A DNA stretch of 64,000 nucleotides, taken from assembly GCA_963082975.1 (NCBI GenBank), contig OY720347.1, positions 13,684,225-13,748,224 of the forward strand. Direction: 5' to 3'. The position numbers were made by a program, and so were the translations under genes. The notes beneath the pieces are model-generated. The model saw only the letters and a program-made list of their open reading frames with translations. It had not been told where the DNA came from and ran no database searches. The first letter of the stretch is position 1. Every line of letters begins with the position of its first letter. Positions 23,199-35,620 of this stretch are shown one piece after another. Source of the stretch: Labia minor. Taxonomy: Eukaryota; Arthropoda; Insecta; Dermaptera; Spongiphoridae.

Positions 23199-23989
23199 GT
23201 AAGGAAATGTCCTCTCCGATACATCTACTCATTCCTAGACGTATTTCTTTGTCAGTCAACGTCTGTCTGGAATGCTACATAGATCTTATTTAGCATTTGG
23301 TGATGGACTATCCCCTCCTCTTAAAACTTCTTCCCATTAGTTTCTTCTTATGCTTAGATAAAATAGTAATAATATATAATCAGATTATAAATAGTAATAG
23401 TTAATAAAACAATATTCATAGTAACAGTAATTTAATATTAGTGTAGATATATTATTTATTATCCTTTATTATGTCAATTTTTTACTCCATCTCAATTTAC
23501 ACCATTTTAAACATGTTAAGGACAATATATTAATTAACCGATTTATTTCTGATGGATTTTTCATATAACATATATATGTTAAAGTAAAAATCAAAAATCG
23601 ATGATTATATAAAATTACCTGTGATTATACATAATCACCACTGAATTTGGCAAATTTACCCCAACTCGTAATGGTAAATAGTGATAGTAATGATACAAGT
23701 TTCTTATTTTACGAAATTTGCACTTATTATCAAAATCACCACTAAATTTGGGAAATATACAAATCGTAATGATAAAAATGTGATAAATATCATGACCTAT
23801 TAGGCCAGTAGAATAGAATGCAGGTTTTTTTTTTTTGAGTAGTTACTATACTCAGAAATATATTTTTGGTTGCACAATTTGGCGAAAGAGACCACGAATT
23901 GCAATATTTTATATTTTACAATTAAAAAGGATACTTAAGTATTATCGCATCCATATTGGTGGCATTATATATATATAAATACTTATATA

Positions 23990-24560
23990 TATATTACTTT
24001 AATTACTGTTATCATGCAATAAAGGGGCTTATTGCATCAAAATTATTATCAAAGGGGATAAAAGTTAAAATATATAAAACAATTATTTTACCGGTTGTAT
24101 TATATGGATGTGAGGCATGGTCTATGACATTAGGTGACGAGAGTAGATTTAGAGTAATGAGAATAGGATTCTGGGAAGCATTTATGGGCCAAAGAAAGAT
24201 GAGGTCACCGGGGAATGGCGAAGATTGCATAACGAAGAATTGCATGACCTCTATGCATCTCCAGATATAGTTAGAATTATAAAATCGAGAAGGCTATACT
24301 GTAGGCAGGACACGTGGCTAGAATGGGAGAAGATAGAATGGTAAGAAATATATTGGTAGGGAGACCGAGTGGAAAACGTCCACTTGGAAGACCAAGGACA
24401 CTGTGGGTGGATAAAGTGCGAAAGGATGTGAGAGAGATGGGAGAGGATAGGGACTGGAAGGTTGTGGTTCAGAATAGGAATACTTGGAGGGGTGTGGTTG
24501 CTGCGGTTGCCAAGAACTTTCGAGTTCCGTCGAGTCACAGAGATAGAAAGATAGATAGAT
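23990..24560 (+). pseudogene. Non-LTR retrotransposon, C-terminal remnant and 3' tail
   Basis: Broken frames read LLSKGIKVKIYKTIILPVVL, YGCEAWSM, then RMGEDRMVRNILVGRPSGKR and PLGRPRTLWVDKVRKDVREM. This is the region after the reverse transcriptase in RTE/Jockey-like elements. The 3' end runs into GATAGA/TATA microsatellite, typical of such tails. Frameshifts between blocks show it is dead. Confidence 0.7.
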
Positions 24561-24575
24561 ATATATATTACTTTT

Positions 24576-24735
24576 AGCCAACATCCCACTCTTCGGTTTG
24601 GATATAGGAAAATTATTTAATTAATTAATTTTTTAACCTCACTCTTCGGTTTTTTCTGATTGGTTTGGATTAAATAAAATTCCTATATCCAAACAGAACC
24701 GAAAAAAACTGAAAAGTTGGATGTTGACTAAAAGT
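24576..24735. mobile_element. Small MITE
   Basis: TAGCCAACATCCCACTCTTC at the left is mirrored by AAGTTGGATGTTGACTA at the right, and TTTGGATATAGGAA is mirrored as TTCCTATATCCAAA. It shares AGGAAAATTATTTAATTAAT with the interior of the MITE at 22118-22630. Confidence 0.6.
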
Positions 24736-25734
24736 AATATATGTATATATATTCCGTTTTTAGAATTGGCGCAAACTGGACGAATTTACGTAAAATAAGA
24801 AACTTACATCACATTCCCCATTACGAGTTGGGGACTTTATAAACTAACTAAATTTGCTAAATATGAAATAATTTATCATAATTGCTAAATTCAGTGGTGA
24901 TTATGTATAATCACCGGTAATTTTATATATAATTACCGAATTTATTACTTTTACCCCATAACATATATATATACTCTGACAATATTTTAAGTGTCTGAAA
25001 ATTTTATAAAGATTAGAGAGAAAAAAAATGTAAACTACACTTATCACATCACACATCGAGGAATATCTCTTTTCCTTCTAAAAAATCCGTAAAAACTTTC
25101 GTAAGTTGATATTATCTGTTATGGAACTTTTACTCAATGGTCAAAGTTTTCTTCTATTCATCTATAATTTATAGAATTATGTTAGAGAGTTTTTACTAAT
25201 AAAAAGAATAAAAGTTTTCAACATCAAAGTATTATCTACATTACATATATATATATACACCTAATAATATATTATATTTAGGCCCCCAACGTCTCCATTT
25301 AGTTTGATAAGATCTATGATTTATTATTGTATCACATGCTATTTCGGATTTTTTTTTACTTTTTGTTTGTTGGATTGCTATTAAGGAATGCATTCTGCAT
25401 TGTTGCTTTTTGGGCAATTTAATTTTATTTAACAAGAAAATTAAAAATTTTATTTTTACTTTTTTTAGACTATATTTCCTCTTTTTCTTTTTGTTTTCTT
25501 TTTTTAATAAAAAAAAAAAATAAAAAAATCAATTAAAAAAAAGTTTATTAAATAATAAATAGCCAGAAGGGTATTAAATTTTTTTTTAATAAAGCATCTA
25601 ATCCGGTTATCTATTCAATGAAATATATTTTTCATTGAAATAATCTTTTGTATCTTCTCATATTAGGTATTTATTTGTTTACAAAAGAAAATCTACATCG
25701 AATATAATTAAAAAAAAAAACCTCTGACTTTTGT

Positions 25735-25987
25735 ACGTCCTACGCAAGGACAACGCCTATCAAGCCGGTTATATCAATCAGGTGTCCTTTGATCAGTAGA
25801 ACGAGTCCCCTCAACCTTTACCTTGATTTTCTTGATCGGAGGCGCTATCAAGTAGCTTTTCCCCAATGTTGTTCCCGGAGGCTGGGTTGACTCCAGCTAG
25901 GGAAATCCCCTTGCCAGGCCCGGGACTTGAACCCGGGACCATGTGAATGTGAGGCAGGTTCACTACCCACACACCCAATAGCGCCTT
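25735..25987 (-). mobile_element. tRNA-derived SINE
   Basis: On the minus strand the head reads GGGTGTGTGGGTAGTGAACC and then CCCGGGTTCAAGTCCCGGG, a perfect T-arm-like hairpin containing the B box GGTTCAAGTCC. The acceptor stem and anticodon arm do not form a normal tRNA, so this is a SINE head rather than a tRNA gene. A poly-A/T tract lies at the far end. Confidence 0.65.
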
Positions 25988-27322
25988 CTCGAATATAATT
26001 ATCTCCTCTTAAAATTTTTGGAATATTACTTTAAAATTTTCTATAACTTAAAACTTAAGTTAATAGATATTCTCATTATCAATTTTTACCATTTGATAAT
26101 AAAAGTATAATAATTCTTTTTTATATAAATGTTTATTCATGAATAAAATAAGCATGAAATCTTCATTTCACTAGAATTTTTTTTTCTTACTTAATTTGTT
26201 TTTGTTTCTTCACTTATAAAAATAAAGTACTTCTTCATTTCTTAACTTTAAGAGAAAGTTTAGTATATTTTAATTTATACAATTTCAATTAAATATTTGT
26301 TAAATCAAGTTTCAACCTAAATAATTAAGATATTTTAAGTCAACGGTTGCGAATAAGAGGCATTAACAAAAGGTAGGGCGTGGATCCCTCACTTGGATTT
26401 AATTAAATCCATCATTGAAAAGGGTATCATTTAGTTAACACATTAAAAACAACACAGACATGCTAGACATTAATAAATCCTGTGATTTTATAAATTTCAA
26501 AAAAATGAATCCTTTTTTTATGATTTCATTTACAGAGCTCTTTTTTTATTTTATTTAAATATAAATATTATTAAATTCATTACAATTTTTTTAAAATTTA
26601 ATTATAATTTTCTAATGAGAATTTTTCAAACCATTTACATTATATATTATATCATAGAATATTATCTTTTGTTTTCATGTTTAATCTGCTTGATGCTCTT
26701 TAATGTATTTTTATGTATGAAATGCAATATTTATTTATTATTTTATTTATTTATTTTTTTTTTTTTTGTAAATTGTATTGAAATATTTATTCATATTTAT
26801 ATAAAATGTTTTTATTCACTGTTTTCTATGTAAATGGTTAAGATAATTGCACATTTTATTAAGTAAAAAAAAAAAAATAATAATAATTTCATGCTTAATG
26901 TTATTTGGAGAATTTCGATTTAAAATTTTTTTAAATTTAATTAAAAATTAAATAAATATTCTGATTGTTTTTTTTTTTTTTGATAAATAAAAATAAATTA
27001 TTTTATTCAAATATAGTAATGTAATGTAAGAAATATTTTTATTTCGAAATGTCATTAAAAAAAAAACTTCTAGTATCGCGTTATTCTATTATTCTATAAT
27101 CATGAAGAACAAATTCTCTTACAACAAATGGTCCCAAAAACTTAAACCATTATTGTTTCAAATTAGGTAGCATTTTAAATATTTTTAAGTTTTTTTTATA
27201 CAAAAATACAACTCTTTCCATGTTTCTTTTTTTCTTTTTTTTTAATAAATTCGATTTGATATTTAAAAAAAAAAATTATAATAAAAAAAATTAAATATGG
27301 ACCTCGATGCTATTCTCTAAAC

Positions 27323-27542
27323 CAGTGATTTTCAAACACTGTGCCCCGGCACTATAGCGTTCCGCGAGATTATGAGGCTCTTAAACATTTCCGACTTTTT
27401 TTCTAAATTTTTTCAATTTGGTTCTAAAAAAAGGTAAAACGTTTTTGTGACCACTTTTTTTCAATATGGTAAACTTTTACACTTATCTTTTTAAACCGTT
27501 AAAAGTGTGCCGCGGTAAAAAAAAAACGGTTGAGAATCACTG
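27323..27542. mobile_element. hAT-like MITE with perfect 8-bp target duplication
   Basis: The 220-bp element starts CAGTGATTTTCAAAC and ends GGTTGAGAATCACTG. CTCTAAAC flanks it exactly on both sides (27315-27322, 27543-27550). The internal sequence is shared with 4945-5127 and partly with 58555-58932. Confidence 0.85.
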
Positions 27543-27965
27543 CTCTAAACTATTTTTTTTTCTTTGTTTTTTATTAGTAATTAAATTATATTTCGAATCT
27601 TATCGATGATTGAAATCAACGTTTTTGAATTCGATTATTTTATAATTAAAAAAAAAAATAAATAATTTAATCATTAAAAAACCAGAATATTTATTAATTT
27701 TTACTTTAAATATTTAGAATTCGCTTTATTAAAATATTTTTGCACACATGATTGTGGATAGTACATATAGTATAATAGTACATCTAATATAATTTTCATA
27801 ATTTTTTTCTTTTAATTATTTATTTTCAAAATTTAGATTTATATAATTTATTCGATAATAGATTTTTTTCGTTTTTTTTTATTTTCTTTATTATTATTTT
27901 TTTTTTTTTGGAAACATTTGTTTTGGTGATTAACATTATTGCACATGAGTTTCGCATTGTTACAG

Positions 27966-28128
27966 TATCAACTATTCTCCGGGAGAACTTAAGTTCAACT
28001 TTCTATCTAGTACTGGAGAGACAGGATTCACGGATCAAGATCCAGGGATTATGGATGATGACTCTTTACAACTTCTCAAGAATATTTATCCGTTTTGCTT
28101 CTATAAAAATAAAAAAAAAATTATTTAA
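27966..28128 (+). CDS. Candidate terminal exon, two possible frames
   Basis: An acceptor (GCATTGTTACAG) opens a GC-richer block. With phase 2 entry it reads 53 codons (containing TGFTDQDPGIMDDDSLQLLK) to a stop at 28126. This looks protein-like: acidic, with a helical LQLLKNI stretch. With phase 0 entry, which matches the donor at 23198, it ends after eight residues (YQLFSGRT). Either could be the end of the SCYL2-like gene. The longer frame would need an exon I have not found. Confidence 0.35.
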
Positions 28129-29257
28129 TTATATAATATATTATATATATATAAAATGACTTTATTGAATATTTTAGAGTTAGAATTATTGGCAATATAT
28201 TATTCAAATCAATGTAGTAAACTAATTTAAATTTATTTTTTAATTTATCAACTGTTTATCTATTTATTTATTTATTTTTGTACATATCAAGCCACGGGGC
28301 CTAAAAGATGTGTATCAAATTGTAACACCATATCAATTTTTTTTTTAATAATTCAAATAAAAAGGGACCCATTTGATTATTAGAATTTAAATTTTTTAAT
28401 AGAGAAATTTTTAAAAGCGGATAAAATAATTTTTTATAAAAATTAAAAAAAATAAATAAATAAATAAGATAACATTTTAACATATTTGTTAAGATTGTGT
28501 GATTATATATATATAAATATAAACCAAAAGAGATAGAAAAATATTAACAAATGTCTATTTAAATTAAGGTTCATAAATGTATATCAAAGTGCAATTCTTA
28601 TCCAAAAGAGACTTGATATAAAAATTTATCTCTCTGCAATACCTGATTCTAAATATTTATATTATGTCTCTCTTTTACTTTTTCTCTCTCTCTTTCTCTT
28701 CTTCTTCTTCTTCTTCATTTCTAAATAGACATTTAATAAAATTCTCAATCTTTCTCTTTTTTCAATATCTTCAATAATAATAATAACTTTCACATCTATT
28801 TTATATTAAAAAAAATCAATTAAAAAAAAGAAAAAAAAAGAAAAGAGAAATCAAAGAAAGAAATAATATTTAATATATATATAGGTAAATCTCTTCTTCA
28901 GAAAGAGGAAAGAAATCTTCTCCATTTTCATAATAAATCTCTATTGACAATCTTAATAATACTTTACTAATAAAATATCCTATCAATGATCAATAAGCAA
29001 ATGGAAAAATGTTGAAATATTTTTTTAAAAAACTCTACTTGTAATTGTAAAGCGGCTAAATTTCAATAATACAAAAAAAAGCCAATCCTTTCTCGTTGGC
29101 ATTTAGAAATCTAGGAATGATGTAGGACTAGGAGTCGGCGTTTCATTCAATTTGAATTCTTCTTGATTAGCCTGATATTCTCCCAACTGTCACCACTTCT
29201 TTTTCTCTTTACTCTTGATTTTCCTTCCATAAATTTATCGAATCAATCGAGTCCTTT
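28129..29257. other. Gene-free AT-rich stretch
   Basis: TA and CT/CTT-rich low-complexity tracts (28670-28720) and AT-rich sequence. From 29090 the GC content rises, but no frame is convincing. Confidence 0.6.
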
Positions 29258-29366
29258 CATTGGTGAGTGGTCGCCAATTTAAGATGCTCCTTCCATTGGT
29301 GAGTGGTCGCCAATTTAAGATGCTCCTTCCATTGGTGAGTGGTCGCCAATTTAAGATGATCCTTCC
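29258..29366 (+). repeat. 36-bp minisatellite, three copies
   Basis: CATTGGTGAGTGGTCGCCAA begins at 29258, 29294 and 29330, so the period is exactly 36 bases. Each unit contains TGGTGAGT, which resembles a splice donor. Confidence 0.85.
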
Positions 29367-29470
29367 ATTCCCAACTTTACACCTCTCTCTCTATGGTTGT
29401 GCTTGCTCAAATTAGCATAGGAATTTTATTTCTAAATAATGCACTCGCATTGGTCGCTTCTCTTATTTAG

Positions 29471-29575
29471 AGAGGCAACCAATCTGGGTCGTTAAAAGTA
29501 GTTAATGGCTCTGGCGAGAAAGATCCATGTTTGCCCAAAGACAATCTACATGTAGTGTTGCACATTGGATTATGA
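29471..29575 (+). CDS. Candidate terminal exon, 34 codons plus stop
   Basis: An acceptor (GCTTCTCTTATTTAG) is followed by an open frame encoding SGSLKVVNGSGEKDPCLPKD within 34 codons, ending at TGA. The block is clearly less AT-rich than its surroundings, and phase 0 entry is compatible with the exon ending at 23198. The acceptor sits inside a small imperfect inverted repeat (GGTCGCTTCTCT / AGAGAGGCAACC) and a minisatellite lies just upstream, so it may be repeat sequence. Confidence 0.25.
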   Translation, partial: RGNQSGSLKVVNGSGEKDPCLPKDNLHVVLHIGL

Positions 29576-31834
29576 TGACCAATATCATCAGAACAACTTT
29601 TTGCAACAAAAGTATATCAATTTAAATTATATATAAAATAAATATTTAATTTTTTGGAAACAATAAAAAAATACATAAATATTAATCGTAAATTAGTTAA
29701 AAAAAAATATATCAACTTTTAGATCTATGTTTTAATTTTCCATATGAAATTTTCTAGTGTATTTAATAATAATAATAATAATAATCATAATAATAATAAT
29801 AATAAATAAATAATAATAATAAAAATAATAATAAATAAAGAGTTAAAAATCAGATTGCTTTTCATTATTTACTAAGACTGACGTTCAATATTTAAAACAA
29901 TATTTAGGAAAATAAAAATAAAATGAAAATCAAAAATAAATTTAAAATAAGATTTTAAAAATCCTAGAATTAAGTGGCATCATTTCAATGAAAGCTTTAC
30001 AAAGTATAGAAGTTTTACATACATATATTAAAATTATAGGCTATTAAATCTGATTTTCAAAATAAAATCAAATAAATAATCAAATAGAAAATAATATTTA
30101 GAAATCCAGTCTAAATTTAGGAGAAAAACAAAACTAACAGTCAATTATTTTTTAAATAAATTTATTTTATATTGATGTGTTCAATGTTAAAATATTTTAA
30201 GATCTGCATTACTGATTGAAAATTTGATTTCCAAGTTGTTTTAAATTTAAAATTAATTTTAATTATTTTAATTTTTATGTGAAATTCAAAATTCACAATG
30301 AGACACTTAACTTTAAGGGAAAGGAAGTGATTTTTTCAAAAATTTAAAATATGCCAAAAGCAAAAGTTTTGTTTCATATAATAAATTTTTATTTTGATAA
30401 TTCCAGTATCAGTCAGTGGTTTAAATTTTTATATTTTCTAAAATTTTAACTATTGTGGGTTGAAAACTTTTGTTGAAGCAGATTTATGGGAAAAAATATT
30501 TTTACTTAATTATATTTATTGTTTATTTAATATTCCAATTTATTACATAATTGAGATTTGAAAAAAGTAATAAATAGAACAAGTGTTAAATTGTTGAAAG
30601 TTAAAATAGAAATAATGTTGAGATTTTTTTTGATTTTTTTGATTTTTTTTTTTGCATAATTTAAAAATAGCTTAGTATGTAGATTGTAAATATAATTTAT
30701 CTGCAAATCGGTAATTAAGCAGTTGTTTTATTTTTATTCTTCTTATTCTACAATCTTTAGTTAAATCTTTAGGAAAATATTTACTTAGTTATGTGAAATT
30801 TGTTGTTCATTAAAAAAATTACCAATCTACAATAGATCTATTGATTAGCATTTTATTCTAAACACTTTGGGATTATCATAATAAAAATAATTTGCATTTC
30901 AAAATAAAAAATACTAGAATGTCAACTAGAATTCTCTCTGTTAATCATAATATTAATTTATGCACCCTTACATCGATTGAAGAAAATATTCAAGTGAATA
31001 CTAACACAAAACCATCTCTAAATTAAAGTTTTCAAAAGGCATTTATACATACAAGTCGATTTATAGTTGAACAAAAGACACTATTCAAGAACCATGTTTT
31101 GCAAAATATTTGAATTAATAAATAAAGAAAAGTTTTTTTTTCAGTTTTTTCAAACCATTTAAAAATCTATTTAAAACCCTTTTAAAAGATCATTATAAGT
31201 TTCTAAAAAAAATTCCACTCTTCTAATTTATAAAATTTGTATAAAAATAAAAATCATAATCCCCCATTAATTATTTATAGGAATATACTAGACATTTATA
31301 ACTCATTTCAAAAATTAAAAATGAATACAAATTATATCCTTATAATATTTTAAAAACTTTTAATAATTGATTTTATAATAAATTAAAAATCAAAAAAAAA
31401 ACACATTTTATGTCAATAGGGATTTTAAATATTACTGATATTTAAGTTAAATATAAGAAAATTTTTTTATTTTTTTTTTAGGTTTGTTTTAAACTATCTA
31501 TGTATATCTTATATATTGGTATATAGTAAACATACTATATCTTATACAAATTTGTAAATATATATAAATAATTTAATGAAATACAATAAATGAATTTGGA
31601 AAATAAAAAAATTCATAAAAAAACACCAATAATCTATATAAATAATTGAACACCAATCATATAGATATAAATATTGAAATTTTTATTAATAATTATTTAT
31701 TATGCACGAATTTAAATCAATATATAAATTAAAAAAAAACTCGGGAGAGATTATGACATTTTGAATTTATGATATCCAAAAAAATAAGAGATTTTTTTTT
31801 TAATTTATAAATGATATTTTATATCTATCTAGTT
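29576..31834. other. Gene-free AT-rich stretch
   Basis: It holds an AAT/ATA trinucleotide-rich tract (29764-29838) and otherwise only AT-rich sequence. I see no exon, RNA gene or recognisable element. Confidence 0.7.
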
Positions 31835-32129
31835 CAGTGGTCGGAGAACCGGGGTAAATTACCCCAAATGGAGTAAGAATGAAATTTTTGGGGGTAAAAA
31901 TGAAACTTTTGTGAGTAAAAAGAATATATTTTTAATTTGCTATTTTATAAACCTGTTAGTATTTTTACAAATTAAATTTTTAGTTATTGTTTTCTTTTCA
32001 AAATTATCATAATAGGAAAGATGCTAAAAAAAAGGCGATTTCGTTTTTTTTTTTGCTCTTCACCATGGGGTAATTTCAACAAACACAAAAATATTTGGGG
32101 TAATGATTAAAAAACTTTCCTGACCCCTG
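31835..32129. mobile_element. hAT-like MITE with perfect 8-bp target duplication
   Basis: The 295-bp element begins CAGTGGTCGGAGAAC and ends TTTCCTGACCCCTG. ATCTAGTT flanks both sides (31827-31834, 32130-32137). It repeats GGGGTAAATTACCCC-type palindromic blocks internally. Confidence 0.8.
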
Positions 32130-33272
32130 ATCTAGTTTGGCTAAACATACAGGGAAACGTCTTTTTTTTAGATTTAGATAACCTTAATATATGTAATTTC
32201 ATTGAATATTTTTCGAATTCATATTTCATTTATATTTAAGTATATAAAACATAATTTAAAATTGATAAATTGCCACAAAGTGGATGTAAAAATATATTCA
32301 TAGATTGATTTTAAAAAATTAATAAAAAAACTAATTTATATTTCAAATAAATATACATAAATTAATGTGTACAAATTTTAGTATCTATATAATTATTATT
32401 TATTATTAAAATAATGAACGGAAAATTTCTCAAACAGATAAAATTTCTGCTAAAAAAATTTATTTAATTTTCTCTTTGAATGTATGTATTTCAAAGATTG
32501 TATCTTTGATAGTAACATTTCGAAAAAGATCACATTTAATATAAATATTGATGCAATTCATTTAAAATAATTTTTAATTTCTTTTATACTATTTCCATAC
32601 GTTAGATCAGTTTTTGTTGTTGTTTTTAAAGTAAATGAAGTTGGTTGTATTATAATGCAAAGAAAGGAAATGATAAAAGCTAATTAATATTTAATAAGTA
32701 TATTTATTCCATTACAAATTTTATTATTCATTTTTACAAAATTAATATTCATCATAAGATTAATTATATTTTAAGTTTTATTTCTTCGATTAACGTCCGT
32801 CCCCTACTCTTGAATTTGAAATCGTGAATATATTATTATTGTTTACTTACTAAAGTTTTTTTAAATTGATGTTAAAAACATTATATCATAGGTTCTTAAA
32901 CTTATGTACTCCACGGACCCCCACTTGAAAAAATTTTTTTTGACGGACCCCCATCACAACTTTAGGTACTTTACGTCATTTTATTAATTAATTTCTGGCT
33001 TACGATCTCATAAGGACAAGGATATATGATGAATATTTCTAACAGTGATTGGTGAATAACGATTTTTTTGCATATTGTAGAACACATTTTATTAGAAATT
33101 ATAATATTGAAGAAAGAAAATACAAACATTGTCATAGCAACAAATCTCACAAATTATAATGGGTACTTACATTAAATTCATATAAATATTTTATAATTTT
33201 TTTCAGAAAATATTAAATAAGAAATATTTTAAAAAATAACTGCATCTATCTCATTAAATATAACTTACATAT

Positions 33273-35132
33273 TTAATGAGATGTATGCAGTTGTTTTCTT
33301 GAAACAAGAATCTCAATATCTGGCTTAATATTGGAAACTTTTAATCTAAGATCCGGCTCTACATTTAATTTGTTTCTATATTTAGACTTAATATAAAATA
33401 GTACCGAAAAAGCTTGTTCGCATAAATATGTTGTGCAGAATGGAATCAAGTGTTGAAGTGCTTTATTTGCAAGCGCAGGATAATCTGACCTGAGAAGTAA
33501 CCAAAAGTTGCTCAATTCAGTTTTGTTAAATTTTAGTTTATAAGTTGTATCACATGATAATTCCACGAGAATATCTTGTTCAGGTGCAGATAAATGTTTA
33601 GCATTTGTAATTTCCATATTAAATGGATCTCTGATCCAGTTATTGCAAGGATCAGGAGTAGAAAAATACTTCCTGAAGTTGCTTTTCAAAGTAATTAAAT
33701 GTTCAACAAATAATTGACGCGTTTGATTAAGCAATTTTTCACTGGAGCTTTCTATGAAATCATTGAGAGTTGGAAAAGACTCATATACACCGTTCTGGAT
33801 GCGTTTCGACCACAAGTCGATTTTTTTAATCATTGCTTCTATTTTATCTTCAACTTTAAATATATTTACAACAGTACCTTGCAGGCTCAAATTAAGTTCG
33901 TTCAATTTTGTAAAAATATCAGTCAAGTAAGCCACCTTAGCTAACCAGATAAAATCATTGAAACATTCGGTCAGTTCAAAATGCGCATCTATTAAAAACA
34001 ATCGTATTTCATCTCGAAGCTCAAAAAGGCGAATGAGTACTTTCCCACGGGACAACCAACGTACATCTGTATGTAATAATAAATGTGTATGTTGACTACC
34101 CATTTCCTCACACAAAATTTTAAAAACTCTGGAATTAAGTGGACGAGCCTTAATGAAATTGACAATTTTAACTACTTCGTCTAATGTTCTTTTCAAATCT
34201 GGTGACATATTTTTGGCTGCTAATGATTCTCTGTGAATGCAGCAATGATTCCAAACAACCTGAGGCGCAACATTTTTAATAAGAGCAATCAATCCAGTTC
34301 TTGTACCTGACATTGCACGAGCACCATCAGTGCAAATTCCAACACATTTTGGCCACTCTATTTCATTTTCGGTTATAAAATTATTCAAACTGTTAAATAT
34401 GTCATTAGCTGTCGTTCGTGAAGGTAGTGAATCACAAAACAATACATCTTCTTGTATTTGATTTTCAAACTCATATCTAATGAAAGCTAACAAATTGGCA
34501 TTATTAGTGACATCAGTACTTTCATCCAATTGTAATGAGTAATAGTGACTTTTGCGCACTCTCGATATTAATTCTTCTTTTATATTACATGACATGTCTT
34601 CAATCCTATTCTTAACCGTATCATTTGATAATGAAATCAAATTTATATCGTTTGCTGCTTTAGTTCCTAACATTATATTTGTAATTACTTTTGTAGCAGG
34701 AAGAATTAATTGCTCTGCTATATTATGCGGCTTTCCTGCTTTAGCAATAAGTAGAGCTACTTCATATGATGCCATTACTGCTTTCTTACTCATACCACCA
34801 GATCCCGTCTTTACCATCAATTTCTGACTTGAATTAAGTTCTTCTTTTTTCATTTTAAAAAATTCGATAGACTTACTAACATGCTCGCTGTGCTTTGTTT
34901 GTAAATGACGTCTGAGATTAGCAGGTTTCATACTTTCATTGGATAAACTTTCCTGACATAGAACGCAGACTGGTCTTTCCACATCATTGTTGCAAATATA
35001 AGTAAATCCAAATGATAAATAATCATCCGAATATTTTCTAGTTTTGCGTTTCTTGGTAGAGTTTGCTGTTGATGCCTCATCATCTGATTCTTTCCGTTTC
35101 TGTGTTGAACCAGTTTGTAGCCAACGATCCAT
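33273..35132 (-). CDS. hAT transposase, ZBED5/Buster-like, intact
   Basis: An uninterrupted 619-aa frame on the minus strand. Residues 1-45 are basic and Ser-rich. A BED-type zinc finger follows with C56, C59, H76 and H81 (VCVLCQ ... NLRRHLQTKH). The RNase-H-like catalytic core includes LQLDESTDVT (D203) and GICTDGARAM (D269), then WNHCCIHRESLAAK and HTDVRWLSRGK. The C-terminal hAT dimerisation region contains FCTTYLCEQAFSVLFYIKSK. This order and length fit autonomous hAT transposases and the domesticated ZBED5-type genes derived from them. Because it sits between matching terminal repeats and target duplications it is a transposon gene, not a host gene. A tandem AATATAAATAT run lies directly upstream of the ATG. 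Confidence 0.9.
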   Translation of the reverse strand: MDRWLQTGSTQKRKESDDEASTANSTKKRKTRKYSDDYLSFGFTYICNNDVERPVCVLCQESLSNESMKPANLRRHLQTKHSEHVSKSIEFFKMKKEELNSSQKLMVKTGSGGMSKKAVMASYEVALLIAKAGKPHNIAEQLILPATKVITNIMLGTKAANDINLISLSNDTVKNRIEDMSCNIKEELISRVRKSHYYSLQLDESTDVTNNANLLAFIRYEFENQIQEDVLFCDSLPSRTTANDIFNSLNNFITENEIEWPKCVGICTDGARAMSGTRTGLIALIKNVAPQVVWNHCCIHRESLAAKNMSPDLKRTLDEVVKIVNFIKARPLNSRVFKILCEEMGSQHTHLLLHTDVRWLSRGKVLIRLFELRDEIRLFLIDAHFELTECFNDFIWLAKVAYLTDIFTKLNELNLSLQGTVVNIFKVEDKIEAMIKKIDLWSKRIQNGVYESFPTLNDFIESSSEKLLNQTRQLFVEHLITLKSNFRKYFSTPDPCNNWIRDPFNMEITNAKHLSAPEQDILVELSCDTTYKLKFNKTELSNFWLLLRSDYPALANKALQHLIPFCTTYLCEQAFSVLFYIKSKYRNKLNVEPDLRLKVSNIKPDIEILVSRKQLHTSH

Positions 35133-35620
35133 TTTATGGAGTAATTTATTAACATTGAACTACAATAATATAAATATAATATAAATATAATATAAATATA
35201 ATATAAATATAACGAATTATTATTTACTAGCTATGTTTTAATATGATTTTAAATGAATGTTTTAATATCATTTTAAATGAATGTTTTAAATCATTTTAAT
35301 AAATGTTTTAAATCATTTTAAATAAATGATTTAATATCATTTTAAATGAATATTAATTTATATAATAAATATATTTCGTAATTTGATTCTAAAATATTAT
35401 TAATTTCGTAATTTGATTCTAAAATATTATTAAAATAAATATTTTTTATTCATAAAACTAACTTATACTTACTCTCAAAAACAGCCTTTCTGGGAAATTG
35501 CAAAATGTGTTTAGTGTTTTTATAAAATAATGATCATGCAAATTACACTAAAAATTAAAAAAAATTATTAGCTATAATAAACTATTATTAGCTATAATTT
35601 AATTATAATTAATTAAATTA

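Larger units (their letters stand above)
23571..24970. mobile_element. Large fold-back element
   Basis: The left arm (about 23571-23733) and right arm (about 24772-24970) are inverted copies sharing GTGATTATACATAATCACCA, CCAACTCGTAATG and TTTCTTATTTTACG. GGTGATTATACATAATCACC is itself nearly palindromic. The loop contains a non-LTR retrotransposon remnant and a small MITE. Confidence 0.6.

Noticed and set aside
24251-24589. Minus-strand open frames opposite the retrotransposon remnant
   Set aside because: The plus strand reads as known retroelement words (RPSGKRPLGRP), so the reverse frames are by-products.
25850-25987. tRNA gene
   Set aside because: B box and T-arm are present, but no proper acceptor stem or anticodon arm forms; a SINE head fits better.
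26615-26833. Hydrophobic open frame (Ile/Tyr/Phe-rich)
   Set aside because: T-rich low-complexity sequence translates into apparent membrane segments; no start context, splice link or homology.
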